Part shown: positions 55,354 to 63,056 of the stretch, in pieces
Layout of the letters: each line of letters begins with the position of its first letter
How positions within the stretch are numbered: position 1 is the first letter of the stretch
Source: JBGVMW01 sp045125095
GTDB lineage: Bacteria > Bacillota > Clostridia > Lachnospirales > Lachnospiraceae
Assembly: GCA_045125095.1 (NCBI GenBank)
Contig: JBGVMW010000069.1
Location: forward strand, 1 to 64,000
Direction of reading: 5' to 3'
DNA length: 64,000 bases
Program-made: the position numbers and the translations under genes
Notes under the pieces: model-generated
Seen by the model: only the letters and a program-made list of their open reading frames with translations
The model's database searches: none
What the model was told of the DNA's origin: nothing

Positions 55354-55392
55354 ACAACAGTCTATGCATGGATAGTGTTTGTAATTTCCTAG
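55354..55392 (+). repeat. Partial copy of the trkA-upstream repeat
   Basis: ACAACAGTC, TGCATG and TTTGTAATTTCCTAG occur in the same order and spacing as at 52212-52252, but without the left TACTAGGAAATT arm. Lies just after the trkH terminator. Confidence 0.5.
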
Positions 55393-55408
55393 CACATCGT
55401 CCATGATG

Positions 55409-55436
55409 AAATAACTGGTATATAAAAAAGTGATGC
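55409..55436 (+). repeat. TATATAAAAA-TGATGC dispersed motif, copy B
   Basis: AAATAACTGGTATATAAAAA then AGTGATGC; matches copies at 52242 and 55582. Confidence 0.6.
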
Positions 55437-55441
55437 AATGG

Positions 55442-55664
55442 ACTTTTAGCGTGCAAACGGTAATATAATATATAGATTTCATGAAAGTAGTATCGTTTTC
55501 ATTAGATGACAGCCCTATGTTTGTCTGAATACTATTTTACATATCAGGAAAAAACGATTTTATTGTAAGTTATAAGGTTTCAAATTTCTTGGTATATAAA
55601 AATGATGCATAGCGTATAGTGGTTGTTTAATTGGCGATGTACTAGAAATAAGAGGTTATCAGGA
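55442..55664. other. Remainder of the trkH-to-carboxypeptidase intergenic gap
   Basis: The gap 55302-55664 (363 bp) holds the trkH terminator and three repeat copies (55354, 55409, 55582). The rest is AT-rich with no credible ORF. No clear sigma-A promoter could be fixed; a TATAGT at about 55614 could be a -10 for the carboxypeptidase. Confidence 0.5.
55582..55608 (+). repeat. TATATAAAAA-TGATGC dispersed motif, copy C
   Basis: AAATTTCTTGGTATATAAAA then ATGATGC, 57 nt before the carboxypeptidase start. Confidence 0.6.
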
Positions 55665-56867
55665 GTGAAGAAAGTAATAAGCAGAATCATTAGCTTTGCC
55701 ATTTGTTTGTTTCTCCTATTAGAACAGACAGCGCACGCAGAAAATGAATTGGTTGAGGAACCGGATTCCCTGTATTCACTAGGTGCAGTGTTGTTAGATG
55801 GGGATTCAGGAAGAGTTCTATATGAAAAAAACGGTTATGAAATACGACCGATGGCAAGTACGACTAAGATTATGACGTGCATTGTGGCGTTGGAGTCTTC
55901 GGATATAGAAGGAATTGCAACGGCATCCAAAAGGGCTGCGAGACAGCCGAAGGTTCATCTTGGTATGCGTGAGGGGCAAACATTTGTGGTGAAAGACTTG
56001 CTGCATTCGCTTATGTTGGAATCACATAATGATAGCGCTGTGGCGATTGCAGAATATGTTGGAGGCAGTGTGGAAGGGTTTGCAAATATCATGAATAAAA
56101 AAGCGAAAGAATTGGGATGTAGGGACACATTTTTTATAACGCCAAATGGATTAGATGAAAGCGTGGAATCAGAGGGAAAGCAAAAAGTACATTCCACTAC
56201 GGCAACAGATTTGGCAAAGATAATGAAATATTGTGTTTTCGATTCAGAGAAAAAAGATAAATTCTTAGAGATAACACGAACGACTTCCTATAGTTTTTCG
56301 GATGTGGAAGGAACATCCTCTTATTCCTGCACTAACCATAATGCATTTTTGCAGATGATGGACGGTGTACTGAGTGGAAAAACAGGTTTTACAAACGATG
56401 CAGGATATTGTTATGTCTGTGCATTAGAAAGAGATGGGAAACGTTTTGTAGTGGCACTTTTAGGGTGTGGATGGCCAAATAATAAGACTTATAAATGGTC
56501 AGATGCAAAAAAGTTGCTGAATTATGGATTGGATGCTTATGATTACAGAGAGGTTGGAGAAGATAATTATGAATTGCCAACGGTGCATGTGACAAATGGC
56601 AAACAGGATACTGTTACACTGGTTACAGATGCAAAAAAAGAGTGCATGTTACTGCGTGCTGGCGAAAATGTTTCCATAAAAGTGCGCTATATCAGGCAGG
56701 CAGATGCACCAATAGAAAAAGGTGATAAAGCAGGCGTAATACAATACATGTTAGGTAATACGGTTCTTTCAGAGTATACGGTGTGCTTTGGGGAATCGGT
56801 GGCATGTAAAACTTTACCAGATTATGTGAAAATTGTATGGGATTCCTTCTTGCAGAAACAGGAATAA
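55665..56867 (+). CDS. dacF: D-alanyl-D-alanine carboxypeptidase (DacF-like, peptidase S11)
   Basis: A 400-residue exported penicillin-binding protein trimming peptidoglycan stem peptides. Signal peptide with AHA cleavage site (about 1-25), then catalytic motifs STTK (65-68), SHN (120-122) and KTG (239-241), and a C-terminal beta-rich domain. It starts at GTG 55665 with AGAGG 9 nt before; an upstream TTG would put unconserved residues before the signal peptide. It is distinct in sequence from the carboxypeptidase at 32394. Symbol is by family resemblance. Confidence 0.9.
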   Translation: MKKVISRIISFAICLFLLLEQTAHAENELVEEPDSLYSLGAVLLDGDSGRVLYEKNGYEIRPMASTTKIMTCIVALESSDIEGIATASKRAARQPKVHLGMREGQTFVVKDLLHSLMLESHNDSAVAIAEYVGGSVEGFANIMNKKAKELGCRDTFFITPNGLDESVESEGKQKVHSTTATDLAKIMKYCVFDSEKKDKFLEITRTTSYSFSDVEGTSSYSCTNHNAFLQMMDGVLSGKTGFTNDAGYCYVCALERDGKRFVVALLGCGWPNNKTYKWSDAKKLLNYGLDAYDYREVGEDNYELPTVHVTNGKQDTVTLVTDAKKECMLLRAGENVSIKVRYIRQADAPIEKGDKAGVIQYMLGNTVLSEYTVCFGESVACKTLPDYVKIVWDSFLQKQE

Positions 56868-56940
56868 GTAAAATATGACAACAAAATTGCTGAAAAATGG
56901 ACTTTTTGAGACGCATTTTTGTAAAAAATGCAAAAATCCC

Positions 56941-56969
56941 TTGATTATTTATTGGAAAAGAGATACAAT
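56941..56969 (+). promoter_or_regulatory. Sigma-A promoter of the decarboxylase operon
   Basis: -35 TTGATT (56941-56946), 17-nt spacer, -10 TACAAT (56964-56969), about 40 nt before the first gene. Confidence 0.78.
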
Positions 56970-57011
56970 TACAACGGAAGAGATAAATTTTAATATATGG
57001 AGGGCTGAAGA

Positions 57012-58448
57012 ATGAGCAATACAGCGCAAAACTCAGCAAGTAAGAGAATTAATGCTTTACTTGATGAGAATAGTTTTGTTGAAATTGGAAGCATGGTTAC
57101 AGCACGTGCCACTGATTTTAACATGCAGGACAAAGAGACACCAGCAGATGGTGTAGTGACCGGCTACGGTGTGATTGATGGTAATCTTGTATATGTTTAC
57201 AGTCAGGATGCATCCGTATTAGGCGGTTCAATTGGCGAAATGCATGCCAAGAAGATTGCTAATGTGTATCATTTAGCAATGAAGATGGGAGCTCCGGTTA
57301 TCGGCCTTATTGATTGTGCCGGTTTAAGACTGGAGGAAGCAACAGATGCATTAAATGGTTTTGGTGAAATCTACATGAAGCAGACATTAGCATCTGGTGT
57401 GATTCCACAGATCACTGGTATTTTTGGTAACTGTGGTGGTGGTTTGGCATTAGTTCCTGCGTTGACAGATTTTACGTTCATGGAAGAAAAAAATGCCAAG
57501 TTGTTTGTGAATTCTCCAAATGCATTTGAAGGGAACCACATTGGAAGATGTGATACATCTGCGGCTGCATTCCAGGCAAAGGAAGCAGGACTTGTAGATG
57601 GAACAGGTAGTGAAGACGAAGTGATTGCTAAGATTAGAGAAATCATTACGTTACTTCCTGCAAACAATGAAGATGATATGTCATATGTAGAATGTACAGA
57701 TGACTTGAACCGTGTATGCGCAGAACTTACAGGTTGTGCGGGCGATACATCAATTTTGCTTTCTACTATTGCAGATGACCAGTATTTCTTCGAGACAAAA
57801 TCTGAATATGCAAAATCTATGGTGACAGGTTTTGTGAAATTGAATGGAATGACAGTAGGTTGCGTTGCAAACCGTACTGAGGCTTATGACGAAGAAGGTA
57901 AGAAAACAGCAGAATTCGGTACTGCTTTAACGCCGGAAGCCTGTGAAAAAGCAGCAGAATTTGTAACATTCTGTGATGCTTTTGCTATTCCGGTATTGAC
58001 AATTACAAATGCCGCTGGTTTTGAAAAAACGATGGAAGCAGAAAAATCCATGGCAAAAGCAGCCGCTAAATTAACATATGCTTACGCAGAAGCAACTGTG
58101 CCAAAGGTAAATGTTGTGGTTGGCAAGGCAATGGGAAGTGCATATCTTGTAATGAACAGCAAGTCAACAGGAGCAGACATGGTATTTGCATGGCCAAATG
58201 CTGAGATTGGTACAATGGATGCTAAGTTGGCTGCAAAAATTATGTATGATGGCAAGGATGCCGCAGTGATTGATGAAAAAGCTGCCGCATATGCGAAACT
58301 TCAGACAAGTGCGGTATCAGCAGCGCAGAGAGGATATGTAGATACTATTATCGAAGCAGAAGATACCAGAAAATATGTCATTGGTGCATTTGAAATGTTA
58401 TTTACAAAGAGAGAGGATCGTCCGGCTAAAAAGCATGGAACGGTTTAG
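57012..58448 (+). CDS. Biotin-dependent acyl-CoA carboxyltransferase (MmdA/12S-type subunit)
   Basis: A 478-residue crotonase-fold carboxyltransferase with two homologous halves. The N half has SVLGGSIGEMHAKKI and GIFGNCGGGLALVPAL, the C half AAGFEKTMEAEKSMA and GKAMGSAYLVMNSK, corresponding to the two oxyanion-hole regions. It is related to methylmalonyl-CoA/glutaconyl-CoA decarboxylase alpha and to the 12S transcarboxylase subunit. The substrate CoA ester cannot be fixed by eye. It begins the operon that also supplies a biotin carrier, a membrane beta subunit and an OadG-like anchor. ATGGAGGGC-type ribosome binding site. Confidence 0.88.
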   Translation: MSNTAQNSASKRINALLDENSFVEIGSMVTARATDFNMQDKETPADGVVTGYGVIDGNLVYVYSQDASVLGGSIGEMHAKKIANVYHLAMKMGAPVIGLIDCAGLRLEEATDALNGFGEIYMKQTLASGVIPQITGIFGNCGGGLALVPALTDFTFMEEKNAKLFVNSPNAFEGNHIGRCDTSAAAFQAKEAGLVDGTGSEDEVIAKIREIITLLPANNEDDMSYVECTDDLNRVCAELTGCAGDTSILLSTIADDQYFFETKSEYAKSMVTGFVKLNGMTVGCVANRTEAYDEEGKKTAEFGTALTPEACEKAAEFVTFCDAFAIPVLTITNAAGFEKTMEAEKSMAKAAAKLTYAYAEATVPKVNVVVGKAMGSAYLVMNSKSTGADMVFAWPNAEIGTMDAKLAAKIMYDGKDAAVIDEKAAAYAKLQTSAVSAAQRGYVDTIIEAEDTRKYVIGAFEMLFTKREDRPAKKHGTV

Positions 58449-58464
58449 TAAGAGGTGGCTGAGT

Positions 58465-59175
58465 ATGAAAAAATTATGGACGCTTTTGTGCGTAGTTCTA
58501 TGCATATTCGGTATGACAGCCTGCGGTGGTAGTAGTGAAAAAGAGGAAGATACCATTTTAGAACAGTATGCAGATCTTCAGGGAACAATGGAAAGCCGAC
58601 TGACTTCCGTTATAGAGATGTCAGAGACAGAGGTACAGTCCCAGTTGTCAGAAGAAGAAGCAAAAGCCTGGTTAGATGTAGCGTCTGAACTTGGTGAATA
58701 TGTTGGTACCACAGATTTCTCTTTATCAGTAGATGGTGATAAAATTACAGGCATTCTGGAATCGGATTTTACTGAACATGACTTGACTATGACTGTTGTT
58801 ATCGATGGAACAACCGGATATGCGGATTCTATTTCTTATGCAAGAGATATGTCAATCGGCGAGATTTTAAGTAAAGCAGCAATGAATACAGTAATTGGTA
58901 TGGGCGTGGTCTTTGTGGTATTGATCTTTATATCAATGCTTATTAGTTGCTTTAAGTTTATTCCTGATTTCTCTAAGAAAGAGGAGAAACCAGCAGCACC
59001 GGCACCGGTTACCACCCATGTGGAAGAAACGGTCGAGGAAGAAGATTTATCAGATGATTTAGAATTAGTAGCTGTTATTACAGCCGCAATTGCAGCATCG
59101 GAGGGTACTTCTACTGATGGATTTGTTGTACGTTCAATTAAGCGTGCACCAGGTGCAAAATGGAAGAAAGCATAA
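58465..59175 (+). CDS. Lipoprotein-OadG composite: membrane anchor (gamma/delta) subunit
   Basis: A 236-residue protein. The N-terminus is a lipoprotein signal (GMTAC lipobox, Cys about residue 20), followed by an extracytoplasmic domain (about 25-125). A membrane helix (about 135-160; VFVVLIFISMLISCFKFI) comes next, then an Ala/Pro linker and the OadG-type tail ELVAVITAAIAASEGTSTDG, GFVVRSIKR. OadG normally is under 120 residues, so the extra domain is notable. ATG 58465 has AGAGGTGG upstream; longer readings are rejected. Confidence 0.8.
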   Translation: MKKLWTLLCVVLCIFGMTACGGSSEKEEDTILEQYADLQGTMESRLTSVIEMSETEVQSQLSEEEAKAWLDVASELGEYVGTTDFSLSVDGDKITGILESDFTEHDLTMTVVIDGTTGYADSISYARDMSIGEILSKAAMNTVIGMGVVFVVLIFISMLISCFKFIPDFSKKEEKPAAPAPVTTHVEETVEEEDLSDDLELVAVITAAIAASEGTSTDGFVVRSIKRAPGAKWKKA

Positions 59176-59196
59176 TCATTATTGGAGGATTTAAAA

Positions 59197-59562
59197 ATGA
59201 AAGAATATACAATTACAGTAAATGGAAATGTTTATAATGTAACCGTGGAGGAAGGCACAACTTCTGGTGCACCGGTAGCAGCGGCACCAAAGGCTGCTCC
59301 CAAAGCAGCACCTAAAGCGGCAGCACCAGCAGCAAGTGCAGGTGCAGGTTCAATCAAAGTAACAGCAGGTGCAGCAGGTAAAGTATTCAAGATTGAAGCA
59401 AATGTAGGACAGGCTGTTAAGAAGGGTGACGCGGTTGTTATTATTGAAGCAATGAAGATGGAAATTCCAGTAGTTGCTCCGGAAGACGGTACTGTTGCAA
59501 GTATTGATGTAGCAGTGGGTGATGCTTGTGAAGCAGGCGCAGTGTTAGCTACATTAAAATAA
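59197..59562 (+). CDS. Biotin carboxyl carrier protein of the decarboxylase
   Basis: A 121-residue protein: short N-terminal segment, Ala/Pro/Lys-rich flexible linker (about 28-55) and a C-terminal biotinyl domain with the biotinylated Lys in EAMKMEIPV (about residue 88). It shuttles CO2 from the carboxyltransferases to the membrane beta subunit. ATG 59197 has TTGGAGG at proper distance. Confidence 0.93.
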   Translation: MKEYTITVNGNVYNVTVEEGTTSGAPVAAAPKAAPKAAPKAAAPAASAGAGSIKVTAGAAGKVFKIEANVGQAVKKGDAVVIIEAMKMEIPVVAPEDGTVASIDVAVGDACEAGAVLATLK

Positions 59563-59598
59563 TTCCTTTCATAGGAAAATTTAACAGGAGGTCACAAA

Positions 59599-60750
59599 AT
59601 GGAATACATTTTAAGTACGTTAGGTAACCTCGTGCACCAGACAGCGTTTTTTAATCTGACTTTTGGTAACTTAATCATGATTGCTGTTGCCTGTATTTTC
59701 TTATATCTGGCAATTGCAAAGGGATATGAACCATTGTTGTTGGTACCAATTGCTTTTGGTATGCTTTTAGTAAACATTTATCCTGATATTATGGTTGCAC
59801 CAGAAGAAGCGTCTAACGGTGTAGGTGGTTTACTACATTATTTCTATTTATTAGATGAGTGGTCAATTTTACCATCCCTTATCTTTTTAGGAGTTGGTGC
59901 GATGACTGATTTTGGACCGCTGATTGCGAATCCAAAGAGCTTCCTTTTAGGAGCAGCAGCGCAGTTCGGTATTTTTTCTGCATACATTGGTGCGATGCTG
60001 TTAGGATTTAATGATAAGGCGGCGGCTGCCATTGCTATTATTGGTGGCGCAGATGGTCCGACTTCTATCTTCCTTGCTGGTAAATTAGGACAGACAGATA
60101 TTATGGGACCAATTGCGGTTGCTGCTTATTCTTACATGTCATTAGTTCCGATTATTCAGCCTCCAATTATGAAGGCATTGACAACAGAGAAGGAAAGAAA
60201 GATCAAGATGGAACAGCTTCGACCTGTTTCTAAACTTGAGAAGATTCTTTTCCCAATCATTGTAACAATTGTTGTATGTGTATTGCTTCCAACAACAGCA
60301 CCATTAGTAGGTATGTTGATGCTTGGTAATCTGTTTAAAGAATGTGGTGTTGTTAGACAGCTTTCAGAGACGGCATCGAATGCTCTTATGTATATCGTAG
60401 TTATTTTACTTGGTACATCGGTAGGTGCTTCTACAAGTGCAGAAGCGTTCTTGAATTTGGCAACGATTAAGATTGTTATTTTAGGATTAATTGCTTTTGC
60501 TTTTGGTACGGCAGCAGGCGTTGTGATTGGTAAGCTCATGTGTGCATTGACACATGGAAAGGTAAATCCGTTGATTGGTTCCGCTGGTGTTTCTGCCGTT
60601 CCAATGGCGGCTCGTGTATCACAGAAGGTTGGCGCAGAAGCAGATCCGACAAACTTCCTTTTGATGCATGCGATGGGACCAAACGTTGCCGGAGTAATTG
60701 GTACAGCTGTTGTTGCCGGAACATTTATGGCTATGTTTGGAATTAGCTAG
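59599..60750 (+). CDS. oadB: Sodium-pumping decarboxylase beta subunit
   Basis: A 383-residue polytopic membrane protein that decarboxylates carboxybiotin and pumps Na+ out. The ion-site motif GGADGPTSIFLAGKLG (about 152-167) is present, together with SAGVSAVPMAARVSQKVG and HAMGPNVAGVIGTAV near the C-terminus, which match the OadB/MmdB/GcdB family. The length fits the form without an N-terminal extension. AGGAGGTCAC precedes the ATG. Confidence 0.95.
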   Translation: MEYILSTLGNLVHQTAFFNLTFGNLIMIAVACIFLYLAIAKGYEPLLLVPIAFGMLLVNIYPDIMVAPEEASNGVGGLLHYFYLLDEWSILPSLIFLGVGAMTDFGPLIANPKSFLLGAAAQFGIFSAYIGAMLLGFNDKAAAAIAIIGGADGPTSIFLAGKLGQTDIMGPIAVAAYSYMSLVPIIQPPIMKALTTEKERKIKMEQLRPVSKLEKILFPIIVTIVVCVLLPTTAPLVGMLMLGNLFKECGVVRQLSETASNALMYIVVILLGTSVGASTSAEAFLNLATIKIVILGLIAFAFGTAAGVVIGKLMCALTHGKVNPLIGSAGVSAVPMAARVSQKVGAEADPTNFLLMHAMGPNVAGVIGTAVVAGTFMAMFGIS

Positions 60751-60800
60751 AAACCGTCAACATATGTATCATAAATAGATAGAAAGAATGAGGTGTGAGA

Positions 60801-62222
60801 ATGGCTGATATTGAAAAGAAACCAGTTAAAATTATGGAAACTGTTCTTCGTGATGCACATCAGTCCTTAATTGCGACGAGAATGACTACAGAACAGATGC
60901 TTCCAATTATTGATAAAATGGATAAAGTAGGCTACCATGCAGTTGAGTGCTGGGGTGGTGCTACGTTTGATGCTTCCCTACGTTTCCTTAAGGAAGACCC
61001 ATGGGAAAGATTGAGAAAATTAAGAGATGGCTTTAAAAATACAAAGTTACAGATGTTATTCCGCGGACAGAACATTTTGGGATATCGCCCATACGCTGAT
61101 GACGTGGTGGACTACTTTGTAGAAAAGTCTGTTGCAAATGGTATTGATATTATTCGTATTTTCGACTGTTTAAATGATCTTCGTAACTTACAGGAAGCAG
61201 TAAAGGCTACTAATGGTATTAAACAGCGTGAAGGCAGAGGTCATGCACAGGTTGCATTATCTTATACACTTGGCGATGCATATACAATGGATTACTGGAT
61301 GAAGATGGCTAAGAATATCGAAGAAATGGGTGCAGATTCTATCTGTATCAAAGATATGGCTGGCTTATTAGTTCCGTATGAAGCAGAAAAGTTGATTAAG
61401 TCAATGAAGTCTGTTACAAAACTTCCAATCCAGCTTCATACACATTATACATCCGGTGTAGCTTCTATGACTTACTTAAAAGCTGTAGAGGCAGGCGTTG
61501 ATATTATTGATACTGCGATTAGTCCATTTGCTATGGGTACATCTCAGCCGGCTACGGAAGTTATGGTTGAAACCTTCAAGGGTACCCCATACGATACTGG
61601 CTATGATCAGAATATTTTAGCAGAAATCGCAGATTACTTCCGCCCAATGAGAGAAGAAGCGTTAGAAAGTGGATTAATGAGTACGAAGGTTCTTGGTGTT
61701 AATATTAAGACTTTATTATATCAGGTACCGGGTGGTATGTTATCTAACATGGTTTCCCAGCTGAAGGAACAGAATGCTGAGGATAAATATGAAGATGTAT
61801 TAAAGGAGATTCCAAATGTTCGTAAGGACTTAGGTGAACCACCATTAGTTACACCTTCTTCCCAGATTGTTGGTACACAGGCTGTATTTAACGTATTGAT
61901 GGGAGAACGATACAAGATGGCTACAAAGGAGACAAAGGCAGTTCTTCGCGGTGAATACGGTCAGACGGTTAAACCGATGAATCAGGAGATTATTGATAAA
62001 GTAATCCCTGGTGAAGAAAGAATTACTTGTCGTCCGGCTGATTTGTTAGAGAACGAGTTAGATAAGTTAGAAGCGGAAATGAAGCAGTGGAAAGAGCAGG
62101 ATGAGGATGTTTTATCCTACGCATTATTCCCGCAGGTTGCTACAGAGTTCTTCAAGGTTCGTCAGGCAAGAAAAACTGGGGTGGATGCTACTGTTGCAAA
62201 AGATGGGGCATATCCGGTTTAA
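60801..62222 (+). CDS. oadA: Oxaloacetate decarboxylase alpha / transcarboxylase 5S-type carboxyltransferase
   Basis: A 473-residue TIM-barrel carboxyltransferase acting on pyruvate/oxaloacetate. Signatures: ETVLRDAHQSLIATRM near the start, the metal-binding HTHYTSG, and the catalytic-Lys region SICIKDMAGLL, followed by the conserved C-terminal PYC_OADA domain (about 300-460). It lacks the C-terminal biotinyl domain of many OadA proteins, so it must use the separate carrier at 59197. ATG 60801 is chosen over GTG 60795. Last gene before the operon terminator. Confidence 0.93.
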   Translation: MADIEKKPVKIMETVLRDAHQSLIATRMTTEQMLPIIDKMDKVGYHAVECWGGATFDASLRFLKEDPWERLRKLRDGFKNTKLQMLFRGQNILGYRPYADDVVDYFVEKSVANGIDIIRIFDCLNDLRNLQEAVKATNGIKQREGRGHAQVALSYTLGDAYTMDYWMKMAKNIEEMGADSICIKDMAGLLVPYEAEKLIKSMKSVTKLPIQLHTHYTSGVASMTYLKAVEAGVDIIDTAISPFAMGTSQPATEVMVETFKGTPYDTGYDQNILAEIADYFRPMREEALESGLMSTKVLGVNIKTLLYQVPGGMLSNMVSQLKEQNAEDKYEDVLKEIPNVRKDLGEPPLVTPSSQIVGTQAVFNVLMGERYKMATKETKAVLRGEYGQTVKPMNQEIIDKVIPGEERITCRPADLLENELDKLEAEMKQWKEQDEDVLSYALFPQVATEFFKVRQARKTGVDATVAKDGAYPV

Positions 62223-62242
62223 AATGGATAATACAAGCAAAA

Positions 62243-62276
62243 CAGGTTCAGGTGTTAGGCGCCTGAACCTTTTTTG
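62243..62276 (+). terminator. Terminator of the decarboxylase operon
   Basis: AGGTTCAGG...CCTGAACCT stem followed by TTTTTTG. Confidence 0.92.
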
Positions 62277-62284
62277 TAGCGAAA

Positions 62285-62547
62285 ATTCGGATTTGCGCGC
62301 GTGTCATGTGTGTGTTGCTAAAACGTCCGGCAGAGAGAGGGGCTGTAGCTTGCTATCAGAGTCAGGGCACTTAGCTGTAAGTGGTACTAAGGGATTTTGC
62401 CTGTTGCTAAGGACAATCGGGAAAATATAGAACTCGCAAGCTCAGACAACTATATTTTCCCGATTAACGCAACAAACAAAATCCCTAAGAACCACTAGAC
62501 ATCTAACCAACAGCCTCTGATAGCAAGCTACAGCCCCTCTCTCTGCC
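62285..62547. repeat. Long palindrome, copy 2, with flank
   Basis: Basal stem of 33 perfect base pairs (62329-62361 with 62515-62547). A mispaired middle follows, then paired GTGGT...GGGATTTTG, the asymmetric TAAGGAC/GTT bulge, the upper stem ATCGGGAAAATATAG, and the 19-nt loop (62431-62449) identical to copies 1 and 3. The left arm is 102 nt and the right 98 nt; the difference equals the bulge. The left flank 62285-62328 (TTCGGATTTG...CGTCC) resembles flanks of copies 1 and 3. Intergenic, between convergent genes. Confidence 0.88.
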
Positions 62548-62729
62548 TACCATAACGAAAACCCTAGTTCTTATGACATTTCGAACGGCAACAATCTTTT
62601 TAAGCTCTAATATTGCGCAAAACATTTTATGCTCATTCACTTAGGAATTTTCTGCCCTCGTCTGTATGTTAAAAGCTCTTGCTAGAGATGAAATTCTACA
62701 CGTAAGATGGTAATGGATTTGTTCGGAAA
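62548..62729. other. Spacer between palindromes 2 and 3
   Basis: 182 bp with no ORF, promoter or hairpin that I can support. TGTTCGGAAAGG at its right end (62720-62731) repeats inside copy 3 at about 62764-62776. Confidence 0.5.
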
Positions 62730-62990
62730 GGCTCCGGGTTGCAGTGAAGATTGGGACATGAGGCTGTTCGGAAAGGTATTAGTGATTCTTAGAGGGTTGG
62801 ATTGGTGCGTTAAGCGGAAAAATATAGTTGTCTGAGCTTGCGAGTTCTATATTTTTCCGCTTGTCCTTAGCACCAATTCAAGCCTCTTAGAACCACTTAT
62901 ACCTTGGAGCCTGCCCCATGTCCCAATCTTCACTGCAACCCGGAGCCGGACAGATAACCGCCATGATTAACCCGAATACAAATCCGAATG
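62730..62990. repeat. Long palindrome, copy 3 (inverted orientation), with flank
   Basis: Basal stem of 31 perfect base pairs (62730-62760 with 62917-62947), unrelated in sequence to the basal stem of copy 2. Above it come imperfect arms, the same asymmetric bulge, the upper stem AGCGGAAAAATATAG, and the loop (62828-62846) in reverse orientation. The right flank to about 62990 (CCGGACAG...ACAAATCCGAA) matches the flanks of copies 1 and 2. It ends just before the terminator of the HPr-like gene. Confidence 0.88.
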
Positions 62991-63009
62991 TTCCCACACA
63001 TCTGTAGTG

Positions 63010-63042
63010 AAAAAAAACTCCCCGCATTCAGCGAGGAGTTCC
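63010..63042 (-). terminator. Terminator of the HPr-like gene
   Basis: Minus strand: AACTCCTCGC-TGAAT-GCGGGGAGTT followed by TTTTTTT. Confidence 0.92.
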
Positions 63043-63056
63043 TTTGATTTTAAGAT

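Noticed and set aside
62101..62430. 109-codon open frame running from the end of oadA into palindrome 2
   Set aside because: It is an out-of-frame reading of oadA continued through the terminator and the hairpin; no start signal.
62281..62990. Insertion sequence or integron attC array
   Set aside because: No transposase or integrase ORF, no clear target duplication, and the hairpins are far longer than attC sites and lack its core sites.
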